From Anticarsia gemmatalis (lineage: Eukaryota > Arthropoda > Insecta > Lepidoptera > Erebidae), in the NCBI RefSeq assembly GCF_050436995.1, contig NC_134765.1, positions 6,537,501-6,601,500 of the forward strand: DNA of 64,000 bases, read 5' to 3'. Of this stretch, positions 42,522-56,547 are shown in pieces. Each line of letters starts with the position of its first letter. Position 1 is the first letter of the stretch. A model generated the notes under the pieces. That model saw only the letters and a program-made list of their open reading frames with translations, did no database searches and was not told the origin of the DNA. The position numbers and the translations under genes were made by a program.

Positions 42522-45500
42522 AATAAAAGAATATTTCTTACAATATAACGATATAATTATTGTAGCAAGCATAAAAGTTTGCAGCGTAATTTACTTAAAA
42601 ACTAGCACGAACCTATTTTAATAAACAGTGTAGCTACGACTATCAGTTTCCCACTTTACAGTCGCAAAAGCCTACAACAGAACAATAAACGTACCTAATT
42701 AATTGTGAATTTTATTCTCGTTTAGCTCCCTGACACCCGGGAGCCTTCCCAAATGTCCTCAGACATTAATAAAATTAAAATGTCGCTATTGAACACTGAA
42801 AACGTCGCACCACTTGAAATCCTGTGGACGAAGCCGATTGTACCACGGAGATAGAGCTGGAATAATCTAAGACCAGACAGTTTATCCAGCAAATATCAAG
42901 TGTAGTCGTATTTTAGTATCAAAATATGGATAATAATGGTTGCTCTTTTTATTTTTTATAAATCAGGCCTGATTTTCATTTTGGCCAGTATTATTCTATG
43001 AAAGCACTCTCATTATTTAGTGCTCTGCTGTGACAGTACTCAATATTATTACGTGTCCTTTCAAAATAAAATACAAAGTGAATATAAACATTAGTATTGA
43101 CAGTCGATTTACATAATAATGAACACGTTTATATAAAGTGCAACAACATTGAGCGCGATATAAAAACGACGCGTGCATTTAATGTAATTAACTGTTTGTA
43201 AGTTGTTGCGTATTCCGCGCTCCCCACTTTCTTGTGGATTTAAACAATTACTGTTCATTAGGATGCACACAGAGCGAGCCTTTTGTAATGCAAATCCATT
43301 GTTTTTGTGCACCGTGCTCTACACTTTTACGTGAATGTATGTTGAATGCGCGCTGAATATAATTTACAGTAGGTATGCTATGCTAGCTCTCAAATGAAAA
43401 GCAATTTCATAAGTGGAATGCGGCACAAGTACTACATACAAAGTTCGTCTTAACTTTATATAAAATTCAATATTTCGTGGAACGGGCGCGGTCCGAGCGA
43501 ACTCAAACAGTCTCGGCTGCGGCGACTCGAAGAATTTAAAGGAATCCACCATAAAAATAGTAAACACAATTTCTGGTTGTGAAAAGATAAATCTCGGTCT
43601 CGCAAACATGCTTGTATCTCGAGGGGCGGAATCCCGCGCAACTTTGATTTGATTCTTGGAATTTGGCGCGGCATATAGAAAATATTGCAAATTCAGTTTG
43701 TGCGCGGAGTGGTGTGGAGTAGTGCGGAGTCAGGAGTGCGGCGCCCGGGGCCGATCTTCAGCCAGTAATCTCATTCCGCCTCGGATTGCCGCCTGTTTAG
43801 CGTTTTGTTAGTATCATGTTCACTCCCTGTACAATACCATATTATTATTGTATTGTATTAAAAATGTGTGTGTACAACACACATTTTTAAGTACAAAGTT
43901 ACGTCTTGAAGGCAATCCATTGTTGATGTTTATTTATAGAAAAAAATAAAAATAAAGTTTTGTTTTTATAAATAACGTTTAGTAATATAAACTTTTTTCA
44001 TGAACTCCGTCATTCACCGAATTATTTTTCTTGAGTTATTTCCTCGAAGGAAATTCTCAGTTTCAGGCAGTATCATAAACATCAACATTGTTTTGTTTTT
44101 AATTAATTTCCTGGTTATTTTCCTTATGATGTTTAATTTAAAGCGTTTCATTCTTCCATGTCGGAGAGATTAAAATTTAATTATTATTTTTTGGAGAAAG
44201 GCGTGTCGGGTATATCAACATCCTAAGGTGAAATAAATATACCATTGAAATTAATTCAAATCTTTGCTGATGCTTTATTATATCTGTCCTATTTTCTCAA
44301 AATGTGTTAATTAGTAATCGTCTTGCATATCACATAAGACGTAGATCAATTACAAAGTTTAAAAGCTTTTGGTTTGTCAACAACTAATAATTAATAACAA
44401 TTTACTACTCAACTTTTACCATTTTATGATTACAATGTTCCGACTACATCCTAGAACTGAATTAAAAAAGCACCTAAAATAACTTTGATTGAAGGATTTC
44501 TTGAAAACCTTTCGATTACTGCAATCACAATTCTAAAAATCAATAATTACAAACTTATCCTTTAATACCTAACCAACCTAGTAGTTATTCGAATAAATCA
44601 TATTTACTCAATCGAATTACTACCAATATGGAGATACATACGTAGGTAAATACGTCAGTACATAAGTGTACGCGCGACACGGTGACACTTGCTCTACCCA
44701 CAGCTCTAGCGTAGTGGTGTAGTAGAGGCGCTCTCGCGTCGTGTTCCGTGTGTTTTCACTCGTTTCCCACGAGGGTTTACACACTAGTACTAGCTAGTAG
44801 GGCTGTCACGACTCTATTTATATGTAGATATATATGTAGGTTGTTTAAGTTATATGTTGGTCGGTAGAGTTATGAAAGTGGTGAATTTAATGAGCTCTGA
44901 TTTTTTTTGTTAGTTTTAATCAAAGATGTCTATTGAATATATTGAAGATTGAAAATTATGTAGTAAAATTATCACCTATAACTAATTATATACAATATTG
45001 TAATTAAGTCCCGAGAATGCGGTGTGCCCCTTCGGTGGGTACCCTGGTACACTTAAGCAAAAGAGTTGTTTTATACTGTGCATTGGACAATTGCTGAGCT
45101 GTTGCAAAGGATATTTATTGTAGAAGATTTAATCCCACTCGAATTGCTTGTACGCAGAAGAACTCTGAATTTTAAATCCTGCATTTACACCTAAATTAAA
45201 GACTGAAAAATCTGCGAAATCTAGGAAAATCCTGCATGTGGCCACCCTACAGGACTATGACTGGTGTATAAGTTAGCACATTCGTGGCACTCTCTGGTAG
45301 TCTAGTGCCTCGGTGGCATTTGGTTACTTAGCTTTATAAGAATTTGTTATGAGTATACTCTAATTATTGAGAACTTGTAGTGATACTACAACCTTTCGTA
45401 TCATCATGGGTAATTTTATTTCACCTCAGTTAGCGTCCCACTACTGGACAAAAGCCTCTCCCGTAGATTTCCAGACCTGTAGTACGCTGAGTTATGTTAC

Positions 45501-47561
45501 CTAATTACTCATATGATAAAGAAGTGTACAAAATAGATAGATACCAACGTACTCTTTCGTCATATCATTACGTCATATTAAAACGTGTGGGCACATGTTA
45601 TGACATCACATTGGACCCTAATGGTATTCCAAGACAATTCGACAATAAAAATATAACATTTGTTTTTATAATTCTCCTTAGAGAATAATGTACGCCTACC
45701 TATAAAGTTTGTTTAACTGAATTACCGAAAAGTATCATTAACATTAGGTAATTTAATCTTTAGAGCGTAGGTTTCAAATTGTATAACTTGAGATAAAAAA
45801 TACTGTGTAGGTATCGTTGTAATTAAATAATCTAAATAAGTTTTGTAATAAAACGATCTTATTCGGATGATAACGGTAAATAATTTTAGTGGTAAGGAAG
45901 GAAATATTTTTTTATTTTTTTAGGAAATTGGAACTTAGCAGTACTTTTACAATTTACTCAAAATACTACCTAACCTTTCAGAAAACCTTAGCGGTAATAT
46001 TCAAAAGTTCTTGGAGGTAAATTAATAATATTATGAGAAGAAAATTTAGTTCACAGTTTTATATGAATTGCTTGAATGTACCTAGTAGTAAGAGACTTAG
46101 ACTACGAAATTGTTTATAAAGAAATCTATAGAAAAAAGCAAACAAATAATAAATTAATTATAAAATAAACATAAATTTAAAAAGAGTTTAAGAGTCAGTT
46201 ATATGAAAAATATGTTGTAATAAGCTATTTATTTCAGGAACGTACATTAAAATCTAAACCATGACAGCCCTAGGGAAATCAGCTGGTAGGTTCACAAAAT
46301 GTTGACGAGCCCTGACTGGTGCCGCGACAGCCTTATTCTGTCATATTTCCCGGCGATTTATGATAAAAAAGGTTTAATAAGTAAGCTGATTAGCCCGGCT
46401 TTAGTAACGTTATGAAGGGACAATTTGAGAGATGATTTACGCTCTGTTTGGGTGTGTTATTGTAAATAAACTACAGCTTTTAATCGCTTTATGAACGTAC
46501 GAAACTTTTTGTATTATCCGAAGTATTATTTTGATTTATTGCTTGATATAACGCCTTTTATCGTCGTCGTCGAATACATATTACAAATCCACTAGTTCAA
46601 TAAAACATTGCAATAACATGACAGTAACATAATTTTTACTATAAGTTACGCAAAATCAACAAATTGCAATGATTCTGCAACACATGGTTAGTTCAATCTA
46701 AACGTTGTCAATTCCATCAACCTTGTACCGACAAATGTATGTCACAATATGGAAATCTAATGAATAATTCAATGGCATAAAACAGCTAATCCCGCTGGTC
46801 CATATCTATGAATAGAAATGATCTGAATAAGGACAGACAACAACCCTCCACGTAGAAAAACATTTTCATTTCTCATCCTTTAGTATTCACAATCAATAGC
46901 TAGCTATATTTTAATCTCCCTACTAGCCATTGTTGAGACAGAAAAGCGTCTGTCTTAAAAGGAATCCATAGCCGAACAACCTGAATAATAAAAATGCAGG
47001 AATTTTGCAAGCTGCCTTTCGTATTGATGCCAATTTCTTTTATCGTGTAGAAAATTTGTAAAGAGAGTTTTAGCGTGGAACATTCGGTAATGGAAAAATT
47101 ATACAATCGATGATGGACGGTGTACAGAACGCGGAAAAACGAACTATTAGGAAACTAAGCTGGCGTTGTTTAACCGAAATGCTGCCACAATTTGGTAATA
47201 CATTGCAAGCGACACATTTTTAACTTTCCTTTGACATAATAGGACACATAAATGAGTACGAATTAGTATTTTACAAGTATTCACGTTTATTTATTTTCAA
47301 AACCTCGGTATTGGTCGGTTTAAACCCTTAATTGGACCTAGATCAAAACAATTGCTCGATAATGTAACGAATTAAATTATATTAGTTACTTAGTAAACAG
47401 CTTCTAACCCCAGGTTATGAATTAATTGGTAATAATTACTTTCATCTATGCTAATTATTAATCCGTATAATTATAATTATTAGCATTAATTTATTTCATT
47501 CGTGAATTGTATAATCTAAGGCTCGTCTACATGTTTCTAGTAAAAACAATGATAAGTAATG
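42522..47561. other. Intergenic DNA without recognised genes
   Basis: AT-rich. Holds a perfect 14-bp-arm hairpin at 43858-43890, GC-richer patches at 43680-43800 and 44660-44780, and a short repeat piece at 45424-45483 (GCGTCCCACTACTGGACAAA). No coding signal is convincing. Confidence 0.55.
45424..45483 (+). repeat. Short dispersed repeat fragment
   Basis: TTAGCGTCCCACTACTGGAC, AAAAGCCTCTCCCGTAGAT; a phrase widely seen in lepidopteran repeats. Confidence 0.45.
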
Positions 47562-47670
47562 CCCCCTGTTTCTGAGGTACATTTAGCGGTAGTTTATCTA
47601 TTCAACACTCATATAAAAACAACGCTATTGAATAGATAAACTATCGTTAAATGTACTCAGAAACCGGGGG
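47562..47670. mobile_element. 109-bp fold-back (MITE-like) element
   Basis: Arms 47562-47605 and 47628-47670 are near-perfect inverted repeats (CCCCCTGTTTCTGAGGTACA left; inverse of right CCCCCGGTTTCTGAGTACAT) with a 22-nt spacer. No coding capacity. Transposase family not determinable. Confidence 0.75.
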
Positions 47671-50600
47671 TGTGTGATTTAACTTCGTCGCATGAGTTTT
47701 TTCTTTTATGCAGGATGTAAGTTTATCACTGACCTTTTGCCTAAATCGGTTCATTATTTAGCCATGAAAGTATTAGATAGACTAACAGATTATTTCGGAT
47801 TTTTAGTATTACGTAAGAAGTATGGACTAGAGATAACTGGAGTACAGTTATTGTTAGCTAATCATCATCATGTTGTTAGCTAAACGAAAAGTATAATAGA
47901 GGTGCTATGCTGCGTGCCGGATTCGTACAAGAAGATAACACATTTTCTTTCTACGTCTCCAAAAGGACTGCAAAACTTGAAGAATTCTGTTGCGGTTGCT
48001 AACAACAAAACCGGAACTTATACGTTAAATTTAAAAACTTAATCAAAGAGACTCATTATCTACTAATAAGAAAAAAATCCACGTCATACGTTCAAATCTA
48101 CATACAAATTGGTGTAAAGTGAGTATCGTACAAGTTCAAATTGAAACTAGATTGGCGACCAGATGCGCCATTCATTGACCAGTCAGTCCGGATGGGGTCT
48201 ACAATTGATGCATATCACTTACGCAGGGGTAACGAACCCTGTTTCACGCTAATCGGTTATTTATTGTTCTTTGAAGGTTTTGGTTGTTAAATGTATGAAG
48301 GGCAGGCATTTGACAGTTTTGAATTAGTAAACTATAACATGATTATTGCAGATTATTTGCTAAGATGTTCTTTTTCTTATTTTGACTTATTTTCGTAGTT
48401 ACTAAGCTGAAGAAACGCTTTCTTTTCTTGAAGATACGTTTCTAGTGAATTTAAATATTTTCTAAGTATCTACATGAAAAAAATTGGTCTTTCATAACAC
48501 TACCACACGCTCAGCTACCGAAACAATTACTCAGTAAATAACTTTAGACCATGACTTTTAAAAACATACCCTCTTATTCATAAAATATATGAAGTTATGA
48601 AAGACATATAAAGTTTTGTTTCTTTTAGTCCTTAGCAAAATGAAAAAGAGAAAACTTATTGTAGTAAGTAGTATTTAACTAAAATAGGTTTGTAGTGTGT
48701 TTATAAATAAGAGGGTTACAATCTTACAATGGTTTACTTCTAAGGCGACTGGTTTGAAATGTGTAGCAAAACTTAACTTCATTTTAGGAAAACCGTTATT
48801 TCCTCTAACCATTATTACAAATGGCAGTAACTGGTCAGGATTTAGTATTCGGCTGCCATTTTGATCGCGTGTCGAGTTGATCGGCCAATAAGCCAACTTG
48901 CTTCGACCAATACCAGTTGTTTTTGGTTCAACAAATCTCGTTTACCAAGGATTTTCTTACTTTGTTCATTTATCCGTGTGTGTGGATTTTTGGCTATTGT
49001 TTTTGACTAGTTCTGTAGTTTTAGGGTTTAGTTTATGAAGAATTTAGTTTTCCTAGGAGATGTAGTACGGTCTTTGTCTTTCGAAGAAAAGCAGGGCTGA
49101 TCTAAGCGCAAACTCGTGCTGTGGACATAAAACTATAGTAAAGTTAGGTTAGTTACTTACTTAACTTTAGTTACTAAGTTGCAACACTTGCAACGTGTGC
49201 CATAACCGTATGTTTGAAAAAAATATCCATGTTTTTATTAAAAAATTAATCTATAATCTCGCAGAACCTACACGTATTAGTTCATTTTATTTTCGACTAA
49301 AACTAGATATTTTTGTAGTAACATATTAGAAGCCTGTTCCAAAGGGATGAGATTATAACAAGGTATTAATGAACCGTAATACATATTCAATCAGAACCCC
49401 CGGCGGCAGACTGATTGATCAGTGACCACCATCTGCGATGTGTTAGGCAATACCTCTTAATCTAATGGAACACTATACTTTTGTATTTATAGGCGAAACA
49501 CTTGATATTCACTTAAATGTATGTTCTGTCATATTGTACTGAGAAATAAGGTTAGGTGTAGTATTTTGGCACAATGTTTGAAATTAACACCATTATAGAG
49601 ACAGTGAAGTATCGATTGAATATTGATTGACGACTCTAAGCGCAACTAAGATTAAAAAAATATATAAATTGAATTGTAAACTTAAATAACAACTAGAATA
49701 TTTTTACAAATAAAAAAGCAATACGATTAGCCCTTAACACAAAACTAACACTTGCTGTGTAACATTTGAAGTATGGCAAACAATCTGGACACCATCACTC
49801 ACAACACTTCAAAAAGTATTTGCATTTATTTCCATTCCCAATTTGAACATCAAACACCGAATCGGCGGGCGCCACACGGCGTGCCAACTAATCAATCGCA
49901 AACAAAATACCTCTATTTTTATTTAACAATATTTTGTGAAATACACGCTTCAATAAATATTACCTTTGTCAATAAAAGTGCGTGGTACGGTGCATTATAG
50001 TGTAGTACAAAAGACTGGTGCTAAATGTTTACGTGAGGACAATTGCATCCAGTCCGTGAGATAATTGTTCAGCGGCTGGAATGTGCCTCCGCATGGGAAT
50101 GTCCACGTGTCAGTACGACTCACGGGCGCGGAATGTATACGACAGTAGACTCGCTGGCTTTTTGAAACTAATTGGTACGGTTTTAATGGGAATTGTTTTG
50201 TGTTTTGGTAATGCATTAGACTTTCTAGCAAAATAATTTAATAATGCGGTGGACTTCATAATGATAGAGTAAAACTTTCTTTTCCAAAAAGATTATTCGA
50301 AAAAGAAGGATTATTCAAAAAACGATTAATGATATTAGTAAGTTGACTGTTTTTTTTTACAAATATCCGACTTTATTATTTTTCCCAAGGCTCCTGTTAA
50401 TAGTAAAGTTAACCTTCTGACTTCAGTCTGTATATGTAAGGATGGTGATCGTAGGGGCGTGTGCTCAGTGCGCAAATCGTCAGGACTTGTGTTCCAGCTA
50501 TGAAATATTCAAACGGTTTGGCGTGCGGTGTGCGGTGTGCGGTGCTCTGCGGATTGCGCCTGCTCCGATTATCTACTGCACTGTTTGCGTATGCATGCGC

Positions 50601-52028
50601 CCCAGTTATTGGCCAGTTACACTTATCAATTTTACGGGAAAATCCGATGTGTAAAGGATTCGGAGCGGTTTTTTCTGTGGTGCTACTGTTGCCCAGGTTA
50701 TGGTTTCGGTTTGAAATATTAATAGTCTGAATAAACATGGACGATTGACAATCATGAGGTCAGATCCGCAAAAATAAAAATTAAATGCTGTCCAAATAAC
50801 AAGGAAACCCTATATAAAATATAACATCTCAAATAAAAATCGATGTTGTCACCGTATAAAAAAAAGACAATTTAGTACAGACTTACTTGAAAATCAAAAG
50901 GTCACAATGAAAACAGGTGAAAAATATAACGCGGAAGGTTGTTATACAATGATCGGATCCTTCGATTACCAGTTCCGTGAATCCAAAGATTACCGGTAAT
51001 CCGGAGTCAAATAGCATATCCTTGGGGCGTTATCTTGGATATTGAGGTGCCAATAAAATTAAAAGTTTTCCCAAAGCGGCCACTTGGCGTGCCCGACCCG
51101 CACCCACCGAGATCCCGCGAGAAAACCTCGCGTGAATTGTCGACAAACGTATTTATGAACACCCAGACCCGTTTTGTTATCATTTTCGAGCGCCAATTAT
51201 TTTCTGTAAGTGATGTCCGTAAATAAATAATCCGATACCGATTTTTTGTATTCAATTTGTACATTTTTGATGATTTGTGTTGATTGGTTTTCGTGATAAC
51301 TTTCGGCTTTTTACGCGTGTTTTTATTCACATCGAACTAAACACCGATTACATTTTAGCTTTAAAACTTTAGAAGCCGCAATTATAGGTATGGGAAGTAA
51401 TTATTCATTTTTAAACAAAAAATTATTCGTTTATTTTCTTGCCGTTCAATAAACAATGTAGGTGAACAAAACTTTTCATTCTTTCTTGTGCACTCATTAA
51501 CGAAGTGTAGGAGGTTCGTGCAAAAGAAAATGTCGGCATATCAGAAGTCCAATTAACCTGATTACGGCTACATTCCGCACCAGAGCTCCCCAAGTTTTTG
51601 GCGAAATTAAAACTTTACCGACACTGCTCACTTACACACCTGAATCTTTATATACCGATGTTGGTGGTTTCTTTGAAAATATAGACCGAGAATCTATTTC
51701 GTAGAAGAGCCCTGTGATGCAACTTTGTCATTTAATTCTAACCATCTTATTCATAAACACACTATAAACCAATTTTAGTTAAACAACTACTATACCTAAT
51801 ATGATTTCTCTTTTTCATTCCACTAAGGAGTGAAAGAAACAAAACTCTTTATAAGCCTTTCATAACTTAATACATTCTATATTTTTATGAATAATATGGG
51901 TTAGTTTGTGGCAGTGCAACTCTATACGTCTGACTAATCTTAGCGTGTAATTTGTATGCAAGTCTACTGGTTAATCTGTTCCTGTGGACAGTAGCCTTAG
52001 TATAACCAGGTTTAGTTGAAACAAACAT
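47671..52028. other. Intergenic DNA without recognised genes
   Basis: AT-rich; open frames on both strands at 50409-50738 and 51007-51330 overlap each other and lack domains, so none is called. Confidence 0.55.
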
Positions 52029-52040
52029 GATATATCTGTT

Positions 52041-52310
52041 ACTAGCTGACCCGCGCAACTTCGCTTGCGTCACATAAGAGAGAATGGGTCAAACCTTTCC
52101 CTGAGTTTTTTAACGTTTTTTATTGCTACTCTGCTCCTATTGGTCGTAGCGTGATGATATATAGCCTATAGCCTTCCTCGATAAATGGACTATGTTACAC
52201 TGAAAGAATTTTTAAAATCGGACCAGTAGTTCCTGAGATTAGCGCGTTTAAACAAACAAACAAACAAACAATCAAACAAACAAACTCTTCAGCTTTATAA
52301 TATTAGTATA
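52041..52310 (+). mobile_element. ACTAGCTGACCCGCGC retroelement copy 3, with target-site duplication
   Basis: Runs from ACTAGCTGACCCGCGCAACT to AATATTAGTATA with an (AAAC)n tail, like the copies at 12477 and 15323. It is flanked by exact 12-bp direct repeats GATATATCTGTT at 52029-52040 and 52311-52322, the mark of a retrotransposition insertion. No open reading frame, so it was moved in trans. Confidence 0.85.
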
Positions 52311-52480
52311 GATATATCTGTTATGTACACAGGTAAAACCACATACCGCATGTTAAATACAACAGTCATGTAAAAATTATTTGTGCAGTTTTACTCGAAA
52401 ATTCGGCACATAAAGCCGGCAACAATCAGCAATATAAAGCTGGTGGGAATATTTTTCGTAAAGCATTAATTTGGCCGATA

Positions 52481-52496
52481 TGTGTGACGTCACACA
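52481..52496. promoter_or_regulatory. 16-bp palindrome with a CRE core
   Basis: TGTGTGACGTCACACA is a perfect palindrome with the CREB/ATF site TGACGTCA at its centre. A consensus-like donor (GAG|GTAAGT) lies 50 nt downstream, so a promoter with a non-coding first exon is conceivable; this is inference. Confidence 0.35.
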
Positions 52497-53880
52497 AATT
52501 AAAACGCCCGAAGCCTCCGTGATCCATGTCGTCTGCATAACAGAGGTAAGTAACAATTTATTGCGGAAAAACTGTTTATATTACCGCGGTCATAATTGTA
52601 ATTACTATTGTAGTTAACGCTTATTTTGGTGGTATAAAAAATAAGTTGAAGAATTCGTACTTTTTTTACTCCGATTGATGTTTAATATATCTTAACTAGT
52701 CGGCTCTACAAATATAGGAGATGAAATGATTTATATTGAGCTAGAAGAAGAAGATAAACCTATTATTTACGTAGAACTGTCCAATTAAATTAATAATTCA
52801 TAATAAAATTATCTTGTTTTCTACTTATAAAATAGGATATCACAAGATTCTCGGAAGATTCTTAACTACAGTCGCAAGCGATGTAATATTACAAAAGTCC
52901 AATAGTAACACACACGAGTCGTATCCACAGGTAAAACATAATTATTCCGGAAGGCTTTAAATAAAATAAATGTGCATTTTAATCGATTTAAAATTTGGAT
53001 AGTGTTTCCCGCAGTCGATTAAAATTCAACAGTATTCATTATTGTTGTAGGGAATCGTTCGTATTTGTAATGATCACTAGAAATTATTTATTTACGCCCG
53101 ATCCGATGCGATGTGAATAAACACCTGCATTATTTAATATACATCACATGTTTTCATATGTAGTGCCTGATTCTGGTGTATAAACTAAGCAGACTATAAT
53201 TTATAGTTATATCTCAGTAGAAAAAAAATAAGAGAGTAAAAAAATATCCTATTGGACTAGAAAAAAGACTATCTAGGATTGATATGTGGTAAAAATATTT
53301 ATGAAATCCGACCAAATTTGGAAATGCAAACAATAAAAAGGTGTTATTGGTGCATTGGTGCCTTCCTCTATTTTGTAAAATAAGCTAGTCTAAGCGCTAA
53401 TGTAGTTAAGAAAGTCCCTAGTTCTACACCTAATTATATTACTTTTTGGTTTTAATATATTACTTTTGTAGAGCTTTCCATTTACCTGGTAGGAGTTTGG
53501 TATAATATAATTTCTGCAGTATTTATTTCCCGTATGTTAAATTTCGTTTAGTGTCACCAGAATAGGCACAAACGTAAACTGTTTGCAATTAATTGTGTGT
53601 TTAGTATCCCCTAAAGTGTTATTTATACAAATCATAGGCACAAAGGTTTTATTTACTCATCAGAACACCGTAATTAATATATAAATTAAAACTTGTTTTA
53701 ATTTTTGCTATCATATAGAGATTCCATAATACGAAACTCAATATTAATAGTGGAAGTTCCGAGTATTGATGTACTCATCAATGATTTTATATTTAATTGA
53801 AAGAGATGTATTATTTAACATGCGTATACACTCAGCGATTATAGGCAGGCATATCGGGACAAAAACAAAAGCGTAGTTCA

Positions 53881-54102
53881 GTGCCTCGATTCTCTACTAC
53901 TATCGACTCGCGGTACAGTACCGCGATTCTGTACAACTATCGAGTATCGACGACCGGCTAGCTATCGAAATTTTGACATTTAGAATGTACTGCCAAAATG
54001 TTTCCTACGACACTCGCCAGAGGCGCTGATCAGATTTTCATACAAAATTTCTCGATGACAGTTTGGTTGTCGGTAGTCGATAGTAGTAGAGAATCGAGGC
54101 AC
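53881..54102. mobile_element. 222-bp non-autonomous TIR element
   Basis: Ends are perfect 28-bp inverted repeats, 53881-53908 (GTGCCTCGATTCTCTACTAC...) and 54075-54102. The interior has no coding capacity. A shorter relative with the shared core CGATTCTCTAC lies at 61484-61594. No clear target duplication. Confidence 0.8.
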
Positions 54103-56547
54103 AGGTGAGGTAAGTTATATATTTGTTCCGCTATTTGTCCTCTATACTTAAGGGGTGCTTACGGTGTCATTTCATTTTGGCTGGATGGAAGACTACTGAA
54201 AAATACAGAGTGGCCTCAAACCTGTACACGGAAGTAATAGTCATTATTAACATATACATACGTAGTAATAGTGTCGTGGTAAATAGATACCACCAGCACC
54301 AGTTGACCTTCGTAACTTAGGCCGAAATGTCAAGCAATCGAATGTAAAGTGCATGCTTGTATTAGGTAATTCGAGTATATTATTAGTTAATCAACCATTG
54401 TATTTACTCTGGAGATAGCGCTCAACACAACTGTGACGAATCAAATGAAGCGATCTCAATGGACGTAAGGTTATTGTCCAAGTGTATTGGGAAAGTGTTG
54501 CCTCAGTAATAGGTGCATGATAGCGCAAAAACCGGCAACAATGGCTGCTTTAACAAACATTTGTGTAAACCGCTGTTGATTTGGTAAGTGGGCTTTGTTT
54601 CTCGGAACTCTGGTAGGTCAGTCCTGGTTTGATGTAGGCAGTATTACGAATGCTTTGAAGAGCTTAACGCCAAGTAGTTAACGTGAGCATTTGTATCTTT
54701 CAAGTATTTGTTACTAGTTTGTATGTCTATATATCTATGTATGTGTTTATTTATTTAAGGCACACAGTATAATGTTTAGTCAGTTAATTTAGTTTTCATA
54801 CAGTATAATGTATGAAGTCGGATATAACACATGAAGAGATAAAACTGGTAGCTGTGTATTATAGTGTGCCAGAGTTATCTAGTTTAGAAGTATATAAGTA
54901 TGTTTGTCAGATTTTTGATTACCATATCTTAAGTCTACTTAGTTTGGAATAAGATGCCGTTTGATAGAACACACATACATAAAATCACGCCTTTGTCCAT
55001 AGGGCCAGAGACCAAATCACGCCACTAGTATGATAGTTGAACATATATATCTACATATTTATTTACTTCATGTTGAATGTTTTTTGCTCAATTCATTTCA
55101 TTTAATTTAAAAAATATTTAGCTCATATTATGTACTGTGTCCTTTTATACTTTTGCATGTAATCCAGGCATTATCAGAATAACAGTTGTAATAAAGTTTT
55201 TCTCTCGCAAAAGTATAACTTTTATTAAAAATAAGAGAACTTTTCTAAGCTCCATACTGTTACTATGAAGTTCGTTTTTAATTAAGAACTCGTCGACAAA
55301 GTTACTTTATGTTATAAATAAAATCTTTCGTAATTTGTTTCAAAATATATATGGATAAGTATATATGTTACTAATAAAATATGATTTGGAGGAAACTTTG
55401 ACAAGCCGATATTTTTTTTGATTTGATGATTGTTTTTGCAGTAGTAACCAATTTACACAACACTACGGAGCAACCCGTTTTTATATTTCTGTTTTTATTC
55501 GATAGTTAATAAAAATCGGCAAGTATTTTATTGTCATATTAAATAATGCAGACTAATATAGTAATATTGAGTCAACTGCTCAATAATATTTAAGTAGGAT
55601 GTTTTTTACTAAATATTGCAGCTTAATGCAACCTTTACAGCAGATTATAGTAAGATTTTAAACTCTTTTCAGTTTTTCAGTCTTTTCACTTTTCATTATT
55701 TTCAGGATTTGAGTCTTTTCATTTCAAAATCTTTCTTTAAACCAGGGTCTTAAAACACGTGGTATATTATACTTTAATATAACTCTAAACATGTCATAAT
55801 AAGGTAACATGTTGGGTAATAGACCTCATTAAGTGTATGTACCATTTGAATGTAATAACGCAAAGCCATCACTGAAGCACTTATATACTTAATAATTTAT
55901 AGTGTGTGCCCTGTAATTTGTGTCTAAGTAGCTATTTGATGTGGCATTTAATTATCTAACTTAATTACCGTTAAATGGCCGATGACAAACAAAAGAACAC
56001 GTGGACGATAACATTTGTTTTGTGACTATTATTTAATTAATTTATTATTGTCTTGTACCTAGGCAATTGATAAATAGGTAATTAGACTAGTATCTATTTA
56101 CTAAATGATTATTGTGTATATTCTCAAAAGAAGTTGCTAGTTGTTGTGACTTTTAATTATAAAAACGCATTTTTGCCTTGCAATTGCAAAGCTTTTAAAA
56201 TTGTATTTTAAACTAATTCGTAGAAATTACTGCGTTCTGCTCTAACCGATTATATAAACGGTAAAAGTTTAAAATTTTTATAACACAGTTGTTTAAAAAG
56301 CTGTACCTTACAAAAATAATACCTAAATGTTAAAATAAGTATTCTACACATACGCCAGAACATTCTAAAGAGATAAAAGCAATCCGTTCCGTCTGACATT
56401 GTTCAAAACGTGACTATCCGTAAATACAGAACATCTATAAATAAACAGAAAGGAGAATCCATAAAACAGCAAAATAATCAAAACCCGCCGCTTGAATGCT
56501 GAAATTGTTATTATCGCTAAATCAGCTTTCTTTTCTCAAGTGTCCAG
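54103..56547. other. AT-rich DNA without recognised features
   Basis: No domain-bearing frame, repeat or RNA gene is recognised before the candidate exon at 56548. Confidence 0.5.

Noticed and set aside
50409..50738. Overlapping open frames on both strands
   Set aside because: Three frames are open at once in one GC-richer patch with no recognised family, which points to chance.
51007..51330. A 107-codon minus-strand frame with a plus-strand overlap
   Set aside because: Lys/Thr/Asn-rich ends with no domain; start and stop sit in AT-rich DNA and no splice sites support it.
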